Positions 1 to 6,307 of a stretch of DNA of 8,865 nucleotides are shown here, in pieces. The stretch is taken from contig JAEUHU010000175.1 in the NCBI GenBank assembly GCA_016793305.1, positions 1-8,865 of the forward strand. Reading direction: 5' to 3'. The notes beneath the pieces are model-generated. The model searched no databases. It was not told where the DNA came from and saw only the letters and a list, made by a program, of their open reading frames with translations. Source of the stretch: Planctomycetota bacterium. GTDB lineage: Bacteria; Planctomycetota; UBA1135; UBA2386. The position numbers were made by a program, and so were the translations under genes. The stretch's first letter is position 1, and each line of letters starts with the position of its first letter.

Positions 1-1
1 G

Positions 2-1516
2 CTCGAGGCGAAGCTGCCGTCGGCGCTGGTCATGGAGGAGCTGAAGACGCCGCGCGAGACGCATGTGTTCGTGCGCGGCGACTACCGCAAGAAGGGCGAG
101 AAGGTCACCGCCGGCACGCCGGCGGTGCTGCCGCCGATGGCTGCCGACCTGCCGCGGAACCGCCTCGGCCTCGCCCGCTGGCTGGTGTCGCCGGACCATC
201 CGCTGACCGCACGCGTCGCGGTCAATCGCGCCTGGCAGCAGATCTTCGGCCTCGGCCTCGTGCGCACGCCGGACGACTTCGGCATCCGCGGGGCCACGCC
301 GAGCCATCCCGAACTGCTCGACTGGCTCGCCACCGAGTTCGTGCGCACCGGCTGGAACCAGAAGCAGCTGCACCGCCTGCTGGTGCTGTCGGCGACCTAC
401 CGGCAGAGCAGCACGCAGGCAGCGGAGCTGCTGGCGAAGGACCCCGAGAACGTGCTGCTGGCGCGTGGCCCCGCCCAGCGCCTGTCGGCCGAGATGGTGC
501 GCGACCAGGCGCTCGCGGTGTCGGGCCTGCTGGTGCAGAAGCTCGGCGGGCCGAGCGTGAAGCCGTTCCAGCCGCCGGGCCTGTGGCAAGCGGTGCTCGG
601 CACCGGCGACTGGCGCCCAGGCACAGGCGACGCGCTGCACCGCCGCGGGCTCTACACCTACTGGAAGCGCGGCGTACCCTACCCGTCGGCGACGGTGTTC
701 GACGCGGCCAAGCGCGAGACCTGCGCGGTCGGCCGGCCGCGCACGACCACGCCGCTGCAGGCGTTGGTGACGCTGAACGATCCGGTCTACGTCGAGGCCG
801 GACGTGCGCTCGGCCTGCGCATGCACAAGGAAGGCGGCAAGGACGACGACGCACGGCTCGCGTTCGGCTTCCGGCTGGTGACGTCGCGTGCGCCCGATGC
901 CGACGAACTGGCGATCCTGCGGCGACTGCTCGCCGAGCAGCGCGCGCACTACGCCGGCAAGGTCGACCAGGCGAAGCTGCTGCTCGGCATCGCCGAGCCG
1001 AAGGGCAAGCGACGCGCTGCTGGAGGCCAGCCGGGTGGGAAGCCTGCGGGTGGCACCGCAGACGAACCGGCGGCGCCTGATGCAGCAGGCAAGGCCGAGA
1101 TGGCGAAGCCCTCGGCGAAGGGTGGCGAGGCGGCGGACGCCGACGAGTCACCGAAGAAGCCGAAGCCGAAGTCGAAACCGGTGACGGAGCGAGCTCCGAC
1201 GGAGGCGAGCCCCGACGCGGGCAAGGCGTCTTCGGCCGACGAGCCGAAGAGCGACGAAGCGCCGGACACCGCGAAGCCCAAGCTGGCGAAGGCCAGCCAG
1301 GCGAAGCCCGACGACGCCACGGCCGACAAGCCGAACTCCTCCGTTGAGAAGCCCGCCACCAAACCGCCGACCGAGGCTGCGAAGCCGGGCTCGGCCCCGG
1401 CGACCGGTGCCGACTCCGGCAAGCTCGATCCCGCGAAGGCCCCTGCCGAAGCCGCGGCATGGGCGCAGGTCGGCTGCACCTTGTTGAACCTCGAAGCCGC
1501 GATCCGCCGCGGGTGA
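2..1516 (+). CDS. DUF1553 (PSD1) domain protein, C-terminal part, 5' end outside the window
   Basis: The reading frame is open from base 2 to the TGA at 1514-1516. An ATG lies at 32, but the ten codons before it (ending SALVM) continue the family sequence, so the true start is upstream of the window. Seen: the PSD1 pattern of an MEE...PRET...VRGDY block, then [13 protein letters not shown] (from about 197), [43 protein letters not shown], and [14 protein letters not shown]. Known: such proteins (PF07587) often carry a secretion signal, a cytochrome-c-like PSCyt1 domain and a DUF1549 (PSCyt2) domain upstream, and are typically 700-1100 residues long. They are abundant in Planctomycetota and their substrate is unknown. 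Odd: a Lys/Ala/Pro-rich stretch (1001-1423) separates the main domain from a normal family C-terminus ending in [17 protein letters not shown]. The next gene, DUF1501, begins four bases after the stop, which suggests an operon and coupled translation. Family assignment is very secure; function is not. Confidence 0.94.
   Translation, partial: LEAKLPSALVMEELKTPRETHVFVRGDYRKKGEKVTAGTPAVLPPMAADLPRNRLGLARWLVSPDHPLTARVAVNRAWQQIFGLGLVRTPDDFGIRGATPSHPELLDWLATEFVRTGWNQKQLHRLLVLSATYRQSSTQAAELLAKDPENVLLARGPAQRLSAEMVRDQALAVSGLLVQKLGGPSVKPFQPPGLWQAVLGTGDWRPGTGDALHRRGLYTYWKRGVPYPSATVFDAAKRETCAVGRPRTTTPLQALVTLNDPVYVEAGRALGLRMHKEGGKDDDARLAFGFRLVTSRAPDADELAILRRLLAEQRAHYAGKVDQAKLLLGIAEPKGKRRAAGGQPGGKPAGGTADEPAAPDAAGKAEMAKPSAKGGEAADADESPKKPKPKSKPVTERAPTEASPDAGKASSADEPKSDEAPDTAKPKLAKASQAKPDDATADKPNSSVEKPATKPPTEAAKPGSAPATGADSGKLDPAKAPAEAAAWAQVGCTLLNLEAAIRRG
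1001..1423 (+). other. Low-complexity Lys/Ala/Pro/Glu/Asp-rich insert inside the DUF1553 protein
   Basis: About 141 codons, in frame, encode almost only Lys, Ala, Pro, Asp, Glu, Ser, Gly and Thr, with recurring short units such as [14 protein letters not shown] and AKPDDA. The flanks read as ordinary DUF1553 sequence: LLLGIAEP before it, and [17 protein letters not shown] then LLNLEAAI after it. In the family as I know it these two blocks are separated by only a few residues. The segment is highly charged and lacks hydrophobic residues, so it is probably disordered, like the tails of histone H1-like proteins. It may be a flexible spacer or a surface-exposed polyanion-binding loop; that role is inference. 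Confidence 0.8.
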
Positions 1517-1520
1517 TGCC

Positions 1521-2954
1521 ATGAACGTTCCCTTGCACGATCTGCTGTGCCGTCGCGCCTTCCTCGGCCGCTCGGCGTTCGGTCTCGGCGGTCTCGCCGC
1601 GACGTTGCTGCAGCAACGTTCGCTGGCGGCGAGTTGGCAGGACCCGTCGCCACGCCCGAGCTGGCAGCTGCCGACCGCGAAGGCCAAACGCGTCGTGGTG
1701 ATCTTCCTGTCGGGCGGCCTGTCGCAGCTCGACCTGTTCGACGAGAAGCCGCTGCTGAAGGAGCGGCGCGGTGAGGAGCTGCCGCCGTCGGTGCGCAAGG
1801 GCGAACGCATCAGCGGCCTCACCGAGCGGCAGGGCGCCTTGCCGGTGGTCGGCAGCAAGTTCGAGTTCCAGGACTACGGCAAGAGCAAGCTGCGCATGTC
1901 GGAGCTGCTGCCACACCTCGGCGAGGTCGCCGACGACCTGCTGCTGATCCGTTCGCTGCAGACCGACCACGTGCTGCACGAAGCGGCGATGACGATCCTG
2001 TTCACCGGCACGCCGCTGCTGGGGCGGCCGTCGTGGGGGGCGTGGACCTCGTATGCGCTCGGCTCCGGCACCGGCAACCTGCCGGAGTTCGTCGTGCTGC
2101 TGTCGAACCCCGACCCGGGCACGCCGCTGCATCCGCGGCTGTGGCACAACGGCTTCCTCGCCGGCCGGCACCAGGGCGTGCCGTTCCGTTCGGGCAAGGA
2201 GCCGGTGCTGTTCGTCGACAATCCGCCGGGGGTCGACAAGGCGGCGCGCGAACGGCAGCTGCAGGCGCTGCGCGAACTGAACGAGCGCGAGGGCAAGCGC
2301 ACCGGCGATCCCGATGCCGATGCGCGCCTCGCCGCCTACGAGACCGCGGCGCGCATGCAGACCAGCGTGCCCGAGCTCGCCGACCAGAAGCAGGAGCCGC
2401 CGGAGCTGCTCGAGGAGTACGGCGCCGAGATCGGCCGCCCGAGCTTCGCCAACAACTGCGTGCTGGCCCGGCGGCTGCTCGAACGCGGCGTACGCTTCGT
2501 GCAGGTCTGCGACGCCGGCTGGGACCATCACTACAACATCCCGCGTTCGTTGCCGACCAAGGCCGAACAGGTCGACAAGCCGACCGCGGCGCTGCTGAAG
2601 GACCTGAAGCGCCGTGGCATGCTCGACGACACGATCGTCGTGTTCGCCGGCGAGTTCGGCCGCACGCCGTACTGCGAAGGGCCGCTGGCGTTCGACACCT
2701 ACGGCCGCGACCACAACGCGCTGGCTTGTTCGGTGCTGGTCGCCGGCGGTGGCTTCAAGGCCGGCCATGCGCACGGCAAGACCGACGACTGGGGCTGGTC
2801 GGCGTGCGAGGACATCGTGCACGTGCACGACCTGCACGCGACGATCCTGCACCAGCTCGGCATCGACCACCAGAAGCTGACGGTGCGCGCGCAGGGCCGC
2901 GACTTCCGGCTGACGGACGTCGCCGGCAACGTGCTGCCGGCACTGCTGGCCTGA
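1521..2954 (+). CDS. DUF1501 family protein, Tat-exported, alkaline-phosphatase-like fold
   Basis: 477 residues, full length for DUF1501 (PF07394), a family related to the alkaline phosphatase/sulfatase superfamily. The N-terminus has a twin-arginine signal: RRAFLGRS at residues 11-18, then a hydrophobic stretch to about residue 30 and a likely cleavage near 36-37, so the protein is probably exported folded. Conserved blocks seen: VVVIFLSGGLSQLDLFD (58-74), SELLPHLGEVADDLLLIRS (127-145), GWDHH (333-337), GEFGRTP (377-383), GRDHN (395-399), AGGGFKAGHAHG (408-419), HDLHATILH (436-444) and DFRLTDVAG (461-469). The His and Asp residues in these blocks are the likely metal or catalytic ligands by analogy with the superfamily. 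The start at 1521 lies four bases after the DUF1553 stop with no strong Shine-Dalgarno, consistent with translational coupling. Known: DUF1553/DUF1549 and DUF1501 genes occur as adjacent pairs in Planctomycetota. Hydrolysis of a sulfate or phosphate ester is plausible but unproven. No truncation or missing block is visible. Confidence 0.95.
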   Translation: MNVPLHDLLCRRAFLGRSAFGLGGLAATLLQQRSLAASWQDPSPRPSWQLPTAKAKRVVVIFLSGGLSQLDLFDEKPLLKERRGEELPPSVRKGERISGLTERQGALPVVGSKFEFQDYGKSKLRMSELLPHLGEVADDLLLIRSLQTDHVLHEAAMTILFTGTPLLGRPSWGAWTSYALGSGTGNLPEFVVLLSNPDPGTPLHPRLWHNGFLAGRHQGVPFRSGKEPVLFVDNPPGVDKAARERQLQALRELNEREGKRTGDPDADARLAAYETAARMQTSVPELADQKQEPPELLEEYGAEIGRPSFANNCVLARRLLERGVRFVQVCDAGWDHHYNIPRSLPTKAEQVDKPTAALLKDLKRRGMLDDTIVVFAGEFGRTPYCEGPLAFDTYGRDHNALACSVLVAGGGFKAGHAHGKTDDWGWSACEDIVHVHDLHATILHQLGIDHQKLTVRAQGRDFRLTDVAGNVLPALLA

Positions 2955-2972
2955 GGCGGCGCTGGGCCGTGC

Positions 2973-2989
2973 CGCGGGCGCGGCCCGCG
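2973..2989. terminator. GC-rich hairpin between convergent genes, possible bidirectional terminator
   Basis: In the 45-base gap between the DUF1501 stop (2954) and the stop of the minus-strand gene (3000), CGCGGGC at 2973-2979 pairs perfectly with GCCCGCG at 2983-2989 around a GCG loop. Hairpins in convergent gaps often end transcription. There is no T-run on either side, so this is not a canonical intrinsic terminator. In DNA this GC-rich, a 7-base stem can also arise by chance. Confidence 0.35.
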
Positions 2990-2999
2990 CCGCGCGCCG

Positions 3000-4148
3000 T
3001 CAGTGCGCCTTGCCGGCGTCCATCGCCACGTGCACCGCAGCGGCGCCGAGTTCGGTCAGCTGGCGGGCGAGCTGGCGCCGTTCCTCCTCCGCCTGCTGCA
3101 GGAACGCGTCGGTCGAACCGCTGTGCCTGATCATCGTCTCCTGCAGCGCCGCGAACTTCGGCATCCAGGTCGCGTACGGGTCGTGCTTGCCGGTCCACAG
3201 CGGCTGCGGCAGGGCCGGGGCTCCGTCGTTCACCATCGCGACCACCTTGCCGAGGTCGTGGTCGAGCACGGCGGCGACCATCACCACCTGCTGGCGCAGC
3301 GAGTAGGACCCTTCGGCCTTCGCTTCGTAGCGGGCGAGCCGCGGCGGCAGCGGCACGTCCGGCGGCAGCACCAGCGACCAGGCGACGGCTTCGCGGAACG
3401 CGCGGTAGTTGCGGTACACCAGGAACGCCTCGTGCAGCGCGTCGTGGGCTTGCTTCAGGCTGGCGGTGACCGCCGCGGCTTCCTTGCCCTTGCCGAAGTG
3501 CGTGCGGAAGTCGCCGAGCATCACGTCGTAGAAGAACACGCTGTCCTTGCTGCCGGCGGTGCGATCGAGCGCTTCGTAGAACGACTCGTCGCCGTTGCGC
3601 CACGACTGCAGGAACGCCGCGAACGCGTCGCCGCCCTGGTCCTGGTCGAGCTGCTGCAGCAGCACGGCGACCACCTTGTCGGCGTCCGGGCAGCCACCGA
3701 GCAGCGCCTGGTGCAGCGGCACCAGGTCCACGCCCTTCCCGTCGGCGGGCTTCTTCGCCGGCTTGCCGGACGCCACCGGCGTGCCCGCCACAGGCTTGCC
3801 GGAGCTGCGCACGATCGTGCCGACCCCGAACAGGTAGTCGACGCGGCGCGGCAAGCGGTCGGGCTCGTTCGGGAACTCGGTGGCCTTCTTGGGCCGCTTG
3901 TGCGCCTGCACCTTCTGCCGTTCGTGCTGCGGCTGGTCGGCGGCCGGGGCGAGGGCCTGCCATGCGGCGACCAGCGGGTGCTCGGGCAGGTGGTCACGGA
4001 GGTGGGCGAGGGCCTGCTCCTGCCGGGCCTGGGGGAGCTTCTGGGCGTCTTGCCACAGCGGCGCTGCCCCGTTCGGGTCGACCTGCGCCATGGGGGCGGT
4101 CACCAGCAGCAGGAAGGTCCAGGCGAACGGCAGGATCTTGTTGGTCAT
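3000..4148 (-). CDS. Secreted hypothetical protein, family not recognised
   Basis: 382 residues. The frame stays open upstream to an ATG at 4361, but that start would run back through the neighbouring small membrane-protein gene. The ATG at 4148 is chosen because it opens a clean signal peptide (MTNK, then a hydrophobic stretch of about 14 residues, with likely cleavage after PMA near residue 21) and has GAGAG six bases ahead. The mature protein begins with a charged, helix-prone region (about 30-75), followed by a basic segment (80-90), a short block RRVDYLFGVGTIV (101-113), and a Pro/Lys/Gly-rich linker (115-138). A larger region (140-382) is rich in Leu, Ala, Phe and Tyr and predicted mostly helical. 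It includes FFYDVMLGDFRTHFG (205-219) and ends in a charged helix (about 345-378). I see no catalytic motif, cysteine pattern or second membrane segment. It lies 91 bases downstream of the small membrane-protein gene on the same strand, so the two may be co-transcribed. Location is probably periplasmic or extracellular; function is unknown. Confidence 0.82.
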   Translation of the reverse strand: MTNKILPFAWTFLLLVTAPMAQVDPNGAAPLWQDAQKLPQARQEQALAHLRDHLPEHPLVAAWQALAPAADQPQHERQKVQAHKRPKKATEFPNEPDRLPRRVDYLFGVGTIVRSSGKPVAGTPVASGKPAKKPADGKGVDLVPLHQALLGGCPDADKVVAVLLQQLDQDQGGDAFAAFLQSWRNGDESFYEALDRTAGSKDSVFFYDVMLGDFRTHFGKGKEAAAVTASLKQAHDALHEAFLVYRNYRAFREAVAWSLVLPPDVPLPPRLARYEAKAEGSYSLRQQVVMVAAVLDHDLGKVVAMVNDGAPALPQPLWTGKHDPYATWMPKFAALQETMIRHSGSTDAFLQQAEEERRQLARQLTELGAAAVHVAMDAGKAH

Positions 4149-4154
4149 CGTGGA

Positions 4155-4159
4155 CTCTC
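4155..4159 (-). promoter_or_regulatory. Shine-Dalgarno deciding the start of the secreted hypothetical gene
   Basis: Read on the minus strand, GAGAG stands six bases before the ATG at 4146-4148. Together with the signal peptide that follows this ATG, it favours 4148 over the in-frame upstream ATG at 4361. Confidence 0.6.
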
Positions 4160-4176
4160 GGATCGACTTCGGATCG
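4158..4176. repeat. Direct repeat TCGGATCG, two copies spaced 11 bases
   Basis: TCGGATCG occurs at 4158-4165 and again at 4169-4176, so equivalent bases are 11 apart, close to one turn of the helix. The pair starts ten bases upstream of the ATG at 4148 and overlaps its Shine-Dalgarno. A tandem site on one face of the DNA is a common operator layout, but two 8-base copies are weak evidence. Regulation of the minus-strand gene is only a suggestion. Confidence 0.4.
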
Positions 4177-4239
4177 GGGCCGTGGCGCTGGTTCCCATCG
4201 ACGCGCCGCGCGGGGACAGCCAAGGTGGCCGACGAAGCA

Positions 4240-4503
4240 TCAAGAACGTCTCCGTCGCCGGTTTCTCCACCACACGACGAACTCGACGAGGCCGCGGAAG
4301 CGGAACTCCGGGTCGACCCAGTGCTGGACGACGTGGAACACGAAGTAGTAGGCGCGCGCACTGGCCCAGCCCAAGGCCAGCGCGCAGCCGGCGGTCGTCC
4401 AGGTCGGCTGCTGCAGCACCAGGATCGCGAAGGCGAGCAGCGCCAGCAGCACGAACAGGCCCGCCTTCACGAAGATCCAGCGCACCGGCAGGTCGGGGTT
4501 CAT
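4240..4503 (-). CDS. Small two-helix membrane protein of unknown function
   Basis: 87 residues. The first hydrophobic segment covers about residues 9-30 (including AGLFVLLALLAFAILVL) and the second about 34-60 (including AGCALALGWASARAYYFVFH). A short amphipathic tail with EFRFRGLVEFVVWW (66-79) follows, and the protein ends in a run of five arginines (RRRRR, 82-86). Both ends are probably cytoplasmic, the C-terminus by the positive-inside rule. The aromatic-rich SARAYYFVFHVVQHWVDPEF region looks constrained rather than random and resembles small conserved proteins I associate with this phylum, but I cannot name the family. The start is the only in-frame ATG; no good Shine-Dalgarno precedes it. 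It reads away from the gene at 4594 and is followed at 91 bases by the secreted hypothetical gene on the same strand. Being a real gene is supported by the clean membrane topology; a functional claim is not possible. Confidence 0.78.
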   Translation of the reverse strand: MNPDLPVRWIFVKAGLFVLLALLAFAILVLQQPTWTTAGCALALGWASARAYYFVFHVVQHWVDPEFRFRGLVEFVVWWRNRRRRRS

Positions 4504-4532
4504 CGCGCCATCGACGGCTGCACCGGCCGAGG

Positions 4533-4553
4533 CTTCCCCGCTTGCCGGGGAGG
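4533..4553. other. Hairpin in the divergent intergenic region
   Basis: Within the 90 bases separating the divergent starts at 4503 and 4594, CTTCCCCG at 4533-4540 pairs with CGGGGAGG at 4546-4553 (eight pairs, one a T-G wobble) around a CTTGC loop. It could be an operator for one or both genes, or a structure in a 5' leader. There is no T-run to suggest termination. I could not place convincing -35 and -10 boxes in this gap. Confidence 0.4.
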
Positions 4554-4593
4554 GTGACCAAGGCCAGCATGCGGGCTACCCACGGGAGACGTC

Positions 4594-6279
4594 ATGCCCT
4601 CGAACCGACCTGCCTCGATCCTGGCGATGCTTAGCCTCGCCGCCACGTTCGCGTCCGCCAGTTCGCTCCGCGCCCAGCACGGCGACGGCTTGCCGACCGA
4701 GTACGTGCTGCAGGTCCCGCCGGGCGGCTTCGTCGACCTCGACAGCGGCGTGATCCTGCCGGCCGCCGAGCTGCGCCGCGTGCGTGCCGACCTGCGCTTC
4801 GGCCGGGACGGGAACGGTTTCTACCTCGAGCCGCTGCATGGCGGCGGGCGCGCGATGCGCGACGACACGGCGCCCCCGGACACGATGGCGAAGGACCGCG
4901 TGCGCATCGGTCGCGACGCGCCCGGCGCGCTGGTGATGTTCGCGCGCACCGACCTCGGCATGGCGCGCGTCGAACTGATGGTCGTCGACCCGTATTCGAC
5001 CGCGTCGGCGGCGCTGCGCTGGGTGGTCGTGCCGCCGAAGGATCCGGTGTTCCTGCCGGCCCCGAACGAGCTGGTCGCCGGCTGGCAGGACGGTGCGTTG
5101 GTGGCGTCGTGGAGCGGGACGCACCCGCGCTACCTCGTCGAGCTGCAGACCGGCGAGACCACCAGGAAGAAGACCGTCGACGAGCCGCGCGTCAGCTTCC
5201 CCGGGCTCGACGGCAACGGGCACCACCGGATCGTCGTGCGGGGCCTGTCGAAGGCGGGCGAGGTCGGCATGCCGGCGGCCGTCGTGCAGTCCGGACCTCG
5301 GCGTGCACCGGAGCTCGGCATCGCCGTCTACGAGGACCACTGGTACGACGACGTCGGCGGCCTGTCGCTGACGACCGGTGCGGTCGCGGGCGAAGCGGCC
5401 GAGGTGGTGTTCTACCTCTACGGTGTGCACGTGCCGGGCGGTGGCGTGCGGAAGTTCGGCAACGGCAGCGAAGAGGACTTCGAGGCCCTGACAGCGCTGC
5501 CGGAGGGACCGTTCCCGCCGACCTACGGCAGGCTCGACGACTTCGACATCCTGGTCGTGCAGCTCGCCGACGGCCGCTACGCGAAGCTCTGGCTCGAGCC
5601 GCTGCGCGGCAAGGACGTGCGCAGCGGCATGAACGTGCACTACCTGCTGCTGCCCGACGGCCGCCGCACGCTGCTGCCAGCACCGCAGGGGGTGTCGGCG
5701 ACTCGGACCGCGGGTGGTCCGGAGCTGAGCTGGCAGGCGGTCGACGGGGCGGCGAGCTACCGGATCGCGGTCGACGGCGGCGCCCCCCGGCAGACCAAGG
5801 ACCTGCGGTTCGTGCTCGCGGGCCTGCCGCCCGAACGGCTGGTGACGGTGCAGGTCGCCGCGGTGACCGCCGACGGCGAACAGTCGGCATGGGTCCGCCT
5901 GCAGGTGTCGACGCACGCGCTCGAAGTGCGCAGCGGTCGCGGCGCGCTGACCGCGCAGCAGGGCGGCTTCGACTTCGCGACCGGCACCCGCACGGCGAAC
6001 GGTGCGCCGAGCGACTTGCAGCTGGTCGGTGGTGCAGGTGGCGCCACGGTGCTGCAGTTCGCAGCGGACGGCATCGCTGCGGCGGGCACGGCGGCGTTCG
6101 GCGAGTTCGCCGCGGCCCAGCGCCTGGAGATGGAGCCCGACCTGCGCAGCGACGCGAAGAAGCCCGGCCACGACGTGTTCTTCGTGCGGTGCCGGGACGG
6201 CAGCCTCGCCTGCGTGCGCCTGCTGGACCGGGACTGGCCGACCACCACCTTCGAGTACGTCTGGCAGCAACGGCCGTGA
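4594..6279 (+). CDS. Secreted FN3-domain protein with three copies of an alternating module
   Basis: 561 residues. The ATG at 4594 has GGGAG five bases ahead (4584-4588) and opens a signal peptide: a basic start, a hydrophobic stretch at about 8-23, and likely cleavage after LRA near residue 27. The mature protein appears to alternate five domains. Module 1 (45-150) begins GFVDLDSG, FN3-like domain 1 is at 153-233, module 2 (254-358) begins GGLSLTTG, FN3-like domain 2 is at 361-440, and module 3 (457-561) begins GGFDFATG. Each module has a hydrophobic strand followed by DG or LG and a second strand (DLGMARVELMV, ADGRYAKLWLE, RDGSLACVRLL), then a strand near its end (LRWVVVP, VHYLLLP, FEYVWQQ). 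Both FN3-like domains open with LPAP and contain VASWSG or ELSWQAV, typical of FN3. No catalytic motif, C-terminal anchor or sorting signal is seen, so a structural or binding role outside the cytoplasm is most likely. recQ starts 28 bases downstream on the same strand. Confidence 0.9.
   Translation: MPSNRPASILAMLSLAATFASASSLRAQHGDGLPTEYVLQVPPGGFVDLDSGVILPAAELRRVRADLRFGRDGNGFYLEPLHGGGRAMRDDTAPPDTMAKDRVRIGRDAPGALVMFARTDLGMARVELMVVDPYSTASAALRWVVVPPKDPVFLPAPNELVAGWQDGALVASWSGTHPRYLVELQTGETTRKKTVDEPRVSFPGLDGNGHHRIVVRGLSKAGEVGMPAAVVQSGPRRAPELGIAVYEDHWYDDVGGLSLTTGAVAGEAAEVVFYLYGVHVPGGGVRKFGNGSEEDFEALTALPEGPFPPTYGRLDDFDILVVQLADGRYAKLWLEPLRGKDVRSGMNVHYLLLPDGRRTLLPAPQGVSATRTAGGPELSWQAVDGAASYRIAVDGGAPRQTKDLRFVLAGLPPERLVTVQVAAVTADGEQSAWVRLQVSTHALEVRSGRGALTAQQGGFDFATGTRTANGAPSDLQLVGGAGGATVLQFAADGIAAAGTAAFGEFAAAQRLEMEPDLRSDAKKPGHDVFFVRCRDGSLACVRLLDRDWPTTTFEYVWQQRP
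4726..6276 (+). repeat. Three diverged protein-level repeats separated by FN3-like domains
   Basis: The module copies lie at 4726-5043, 5353-5667 and 5962-6276, about 105 codons each. They share a G-G/F-h-x-h-T/S-G opening, a central variable part, a paired strand around D-G, and a closing h-x-Y/W-x-h strand (h, hydrophobic). Identity between copies is low and I saw no obvious DNA-level repetition, so the duplication would be old. The FN3-like domains occupy the gaps. Confidence 0.65.
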
Positions 6280-6307
6280 ACGGCAACTGGCGGAAACCGG
6301 CCGCCGG

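Noticed and set aside
2021..2046. Runs of G near 2030-2041 considered as a structural element
   Set aside because: Only two long runs separated by ten bases are present, and they encode the conserved GRPSWGAW stretch of DUF1501.
222..2870. An 882-codon open frame on the minus strand opposite the DUF1553 and DUF1501 genes
   Set aside because: Both sense-strand genes have unmistakable family motifs. The antisense product is compositionally biased (Arg, Ala, Gln) and has no domain pattern, as expected from codon-position GC bias.
3970..4045. Several GGG runs on the plus strand inside the secreted hypothetical gene, considered as a second G-quadruplex
   Set aside because: Loops of about 12 to 18 bases separate the runs, too long for a canonical motif, and the stretch is ordinary antisense coding sequence.
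4149..4361. Upstream extension of the secreted hypothetical gene to an ATG at 4361
   Set aside because: It would overlap the small membrane-protein gene in another frame, give a Ser-rich leader with no sense, and bury the evident signal peptide.
3003..4634. A 543-codon plus-strand frame opposite the two minus-strand genes
   Set aside because: It covers the signal-peptide protein and the small membrane protein on the other strand, and its own translation is Arg/Gln/Val/His-rich with no signal or domain.
4576..6270. A 564-codon minus-strand frame opposite the secreted FN3 gene
   Set aside because: The plus-strand frame has a Shine-Dalgarno, signal peptide, FN3-like domains and repeated modules. 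The antisense frame is His/Arg/Ala-rich without motifs.
6002..6307. Upstream extension of the recQ frame to an ATG at 6002
   Set aside because: The extension would overlap the end of the secreted FN3 gene by about 280 bases and encodes Arg/Ser-rich shadow sequence. RecQ homology begins only after 6308.
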